A DNA stretch of 5,289 nucleotides, taken from Globobulimina sp. Its lineage: Eukaryota; Foraminifera; Rotaliida. Below are positions 4,874 to 5,289 of the stretch, in pieces. The stretch's first letter is position 1. Every line of letters starts with the position of its first letter. The translations under genes were made by a program, and so were the position numbers. The notes beneath the pieces are model-generated. The model made no database searches. It had not been told where the DNA came from and saw nothing but the letters and a program-made list of their open reading frames with translations. Where the stretch lies: contig PIVH01000641.1 in the NCBI GenBank assembly GCA_003354225.1, forward strand, positions 1-5,289, in the 5' to 3' direction.

Positions 4874-5289
4874 TCATACTGTTTTACCTTCGTTTCTCGT
4901 TTGAGTTCCTTCAATTCTCCGCGTTTGTTTTGGCGTTGAATTCCAAATATAACATGCATCTTTTTTATTTTTTGTACCAATGATAAGTTCAATATCATGT
5001 GGATCATTTATATAATGGTAGAATGATTCAAATGTGAGTATACCTTTACGTTCCAATAAATCATAATATTCGTTATAGACATTGATTTTTTTTAACCACT
5101 CCACAAATTTCTTCATGTTCTGTGAAAACATTTTGATTTGTTTTTCAAACATTTTAATATGTAATTTATTACTAATGACACTGTTCAACGTTTGTTTATC
5201 AAAAAGTTCCAATAAACGGATGTCATTATATTCGAAATTCTTAAATTTAAACAGATACATATCCCCCATATGCGCATTAATCGCAATCT
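4874..5289 (-). CDS. SAM-like domain protein, 5' partial at window edge
   Basis: The minus-strand frame is open from the right edge (seven codons before an ATG at 5269 remain open) to a TGA at 4874-4876, so the start is not settled. Counting from that ATG, residues about 55-110 resemble a sterile alpha motif: Phe-Val-Glu-Trp-Leu, Tyr-x2-Tyr-Tyr-x2-Leu, Gly-Ile-Leu-Thr-Phe-Glu-Ser-Phe, then Asp-Ile-Glu-Leu-Ile-Ile-Gly and a Lys-rich helix ending Tyr-Ile-Trp. SAM domains mediate protein-protein or RNA contacts. Residues 1-50 are Lys/Phe/Met-rich with no recognised fold. The last 20 residues are Thr/Arg-rich and look unlike the domain, so the 3' end could be misread or contain an unseen splice. 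The gene converges on the RING/TRAF gene. Confidence 0.65.
   Translation of the reverse strand, partial: IAINAHMGDMYLFKFKNFEYNDIRLLELFDKQTLNSVISNKLHIKMFEKQIKMFSQNMKKFVEWLKKINVYNEYYDLLERKGILTFESFYHYINDPHDIELIIGTKNKKDACYIWNSTPKQTRRIEGTQTRNEGKTV

Noticed and set aside
1-5289. Bacterial operon, CRISPR array, transposon ends, tRNA or rRNA
   Set aside because: No direct repeats with spacers, terminal inverted repeats, transposase motifs, cloverleaf or rRNA core sequences were seen, and gene structure is intron-bearing eukaryotic.
1-5289. Giant virus origin
   Set aside because: RING proteins and repeat-rich surface proteins occur in giant viruses, but three spliceosomal-type introns in two adjacent genes and a signal peptide-led vWA adhesin favour a cellular nuclear genome. 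It cannot be fully excluded without the wider contig.

Overview
This window looks like a compact nuclear genome segment from a unicellular eukaryote. It is not bacterial or organellar. Three short introns (53, 55 and 57 nt) have GT...AG ends and restore reading frames exactly. The protein domains (vWA, lamin-tail-like, RING plus TRAF-type zinc fingers, SAM) are of eukaryotic type. There are no Shine-Dalgarno sites and no operon layout. TAA and TGA serve as stops and no stop lies in frame inside the spliced genes, so the standard code fits. Proline/threonine linkers built on S-P-T steps are common in large secreted proteins of diatoms, oomycetes and other SAR-type protists. I therefore lean towards a stramenopile or rhizarian, but this is a guess from style and not from a marker gene. 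| Layout. Positions 1-3773, minus strand: one large secreted modular protein, at least 1221 residues, in three exons (3773-3293, 3235-2518, 2464-1), running off the left edge without a stop. Its order is signal peptide, vWA domain with a complete MIDAS metal site, lamin-tail-like domain, Cys-rich EGF-like segment, four Cys-bounded beta modules separated by S/P/T linkers, then a fifth, different Cys-containing domain. Exon 3 is one open frame of 2464 nt. It is easy to miss because it has neither its own start nor a stop in the window. | Positions 3774-3875: a 102-bp divergent promoter region with a TATATATATTATAA run. Positions 3876-4731, plus strand: a two-exon gene for a 266-residue RING-type E3 ubiquitin ligase candidate with TRAF-type zinc fingers. 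Its tail carries two tandem copies of a motif resembling the RPA32-binding helix of UNG2, TIPIN and SMARCAL1. Positions 4732-4873: a convergent gap with a possible poly(A) signal and an imperfect hexamer repeat. Positions 4874-5289, minus strand: the 3' part of a gene with a SAM-like domain, open at the right edge. | The genes show no evident shared pathway. The left gene encodes an extracellular adhesion-like protein. The middle gene probably encodes a nuclear ubiquitin ligase that could be brought to RPA-coated single-stranded DNA. The right gene encodes a SAM-domain protein of unknown role. The most notable points are the RING/TRAF/tandem-RPA-motif architecture and the secreted vWA plus lamin-tail plus Cys-bounded repeat architecture.
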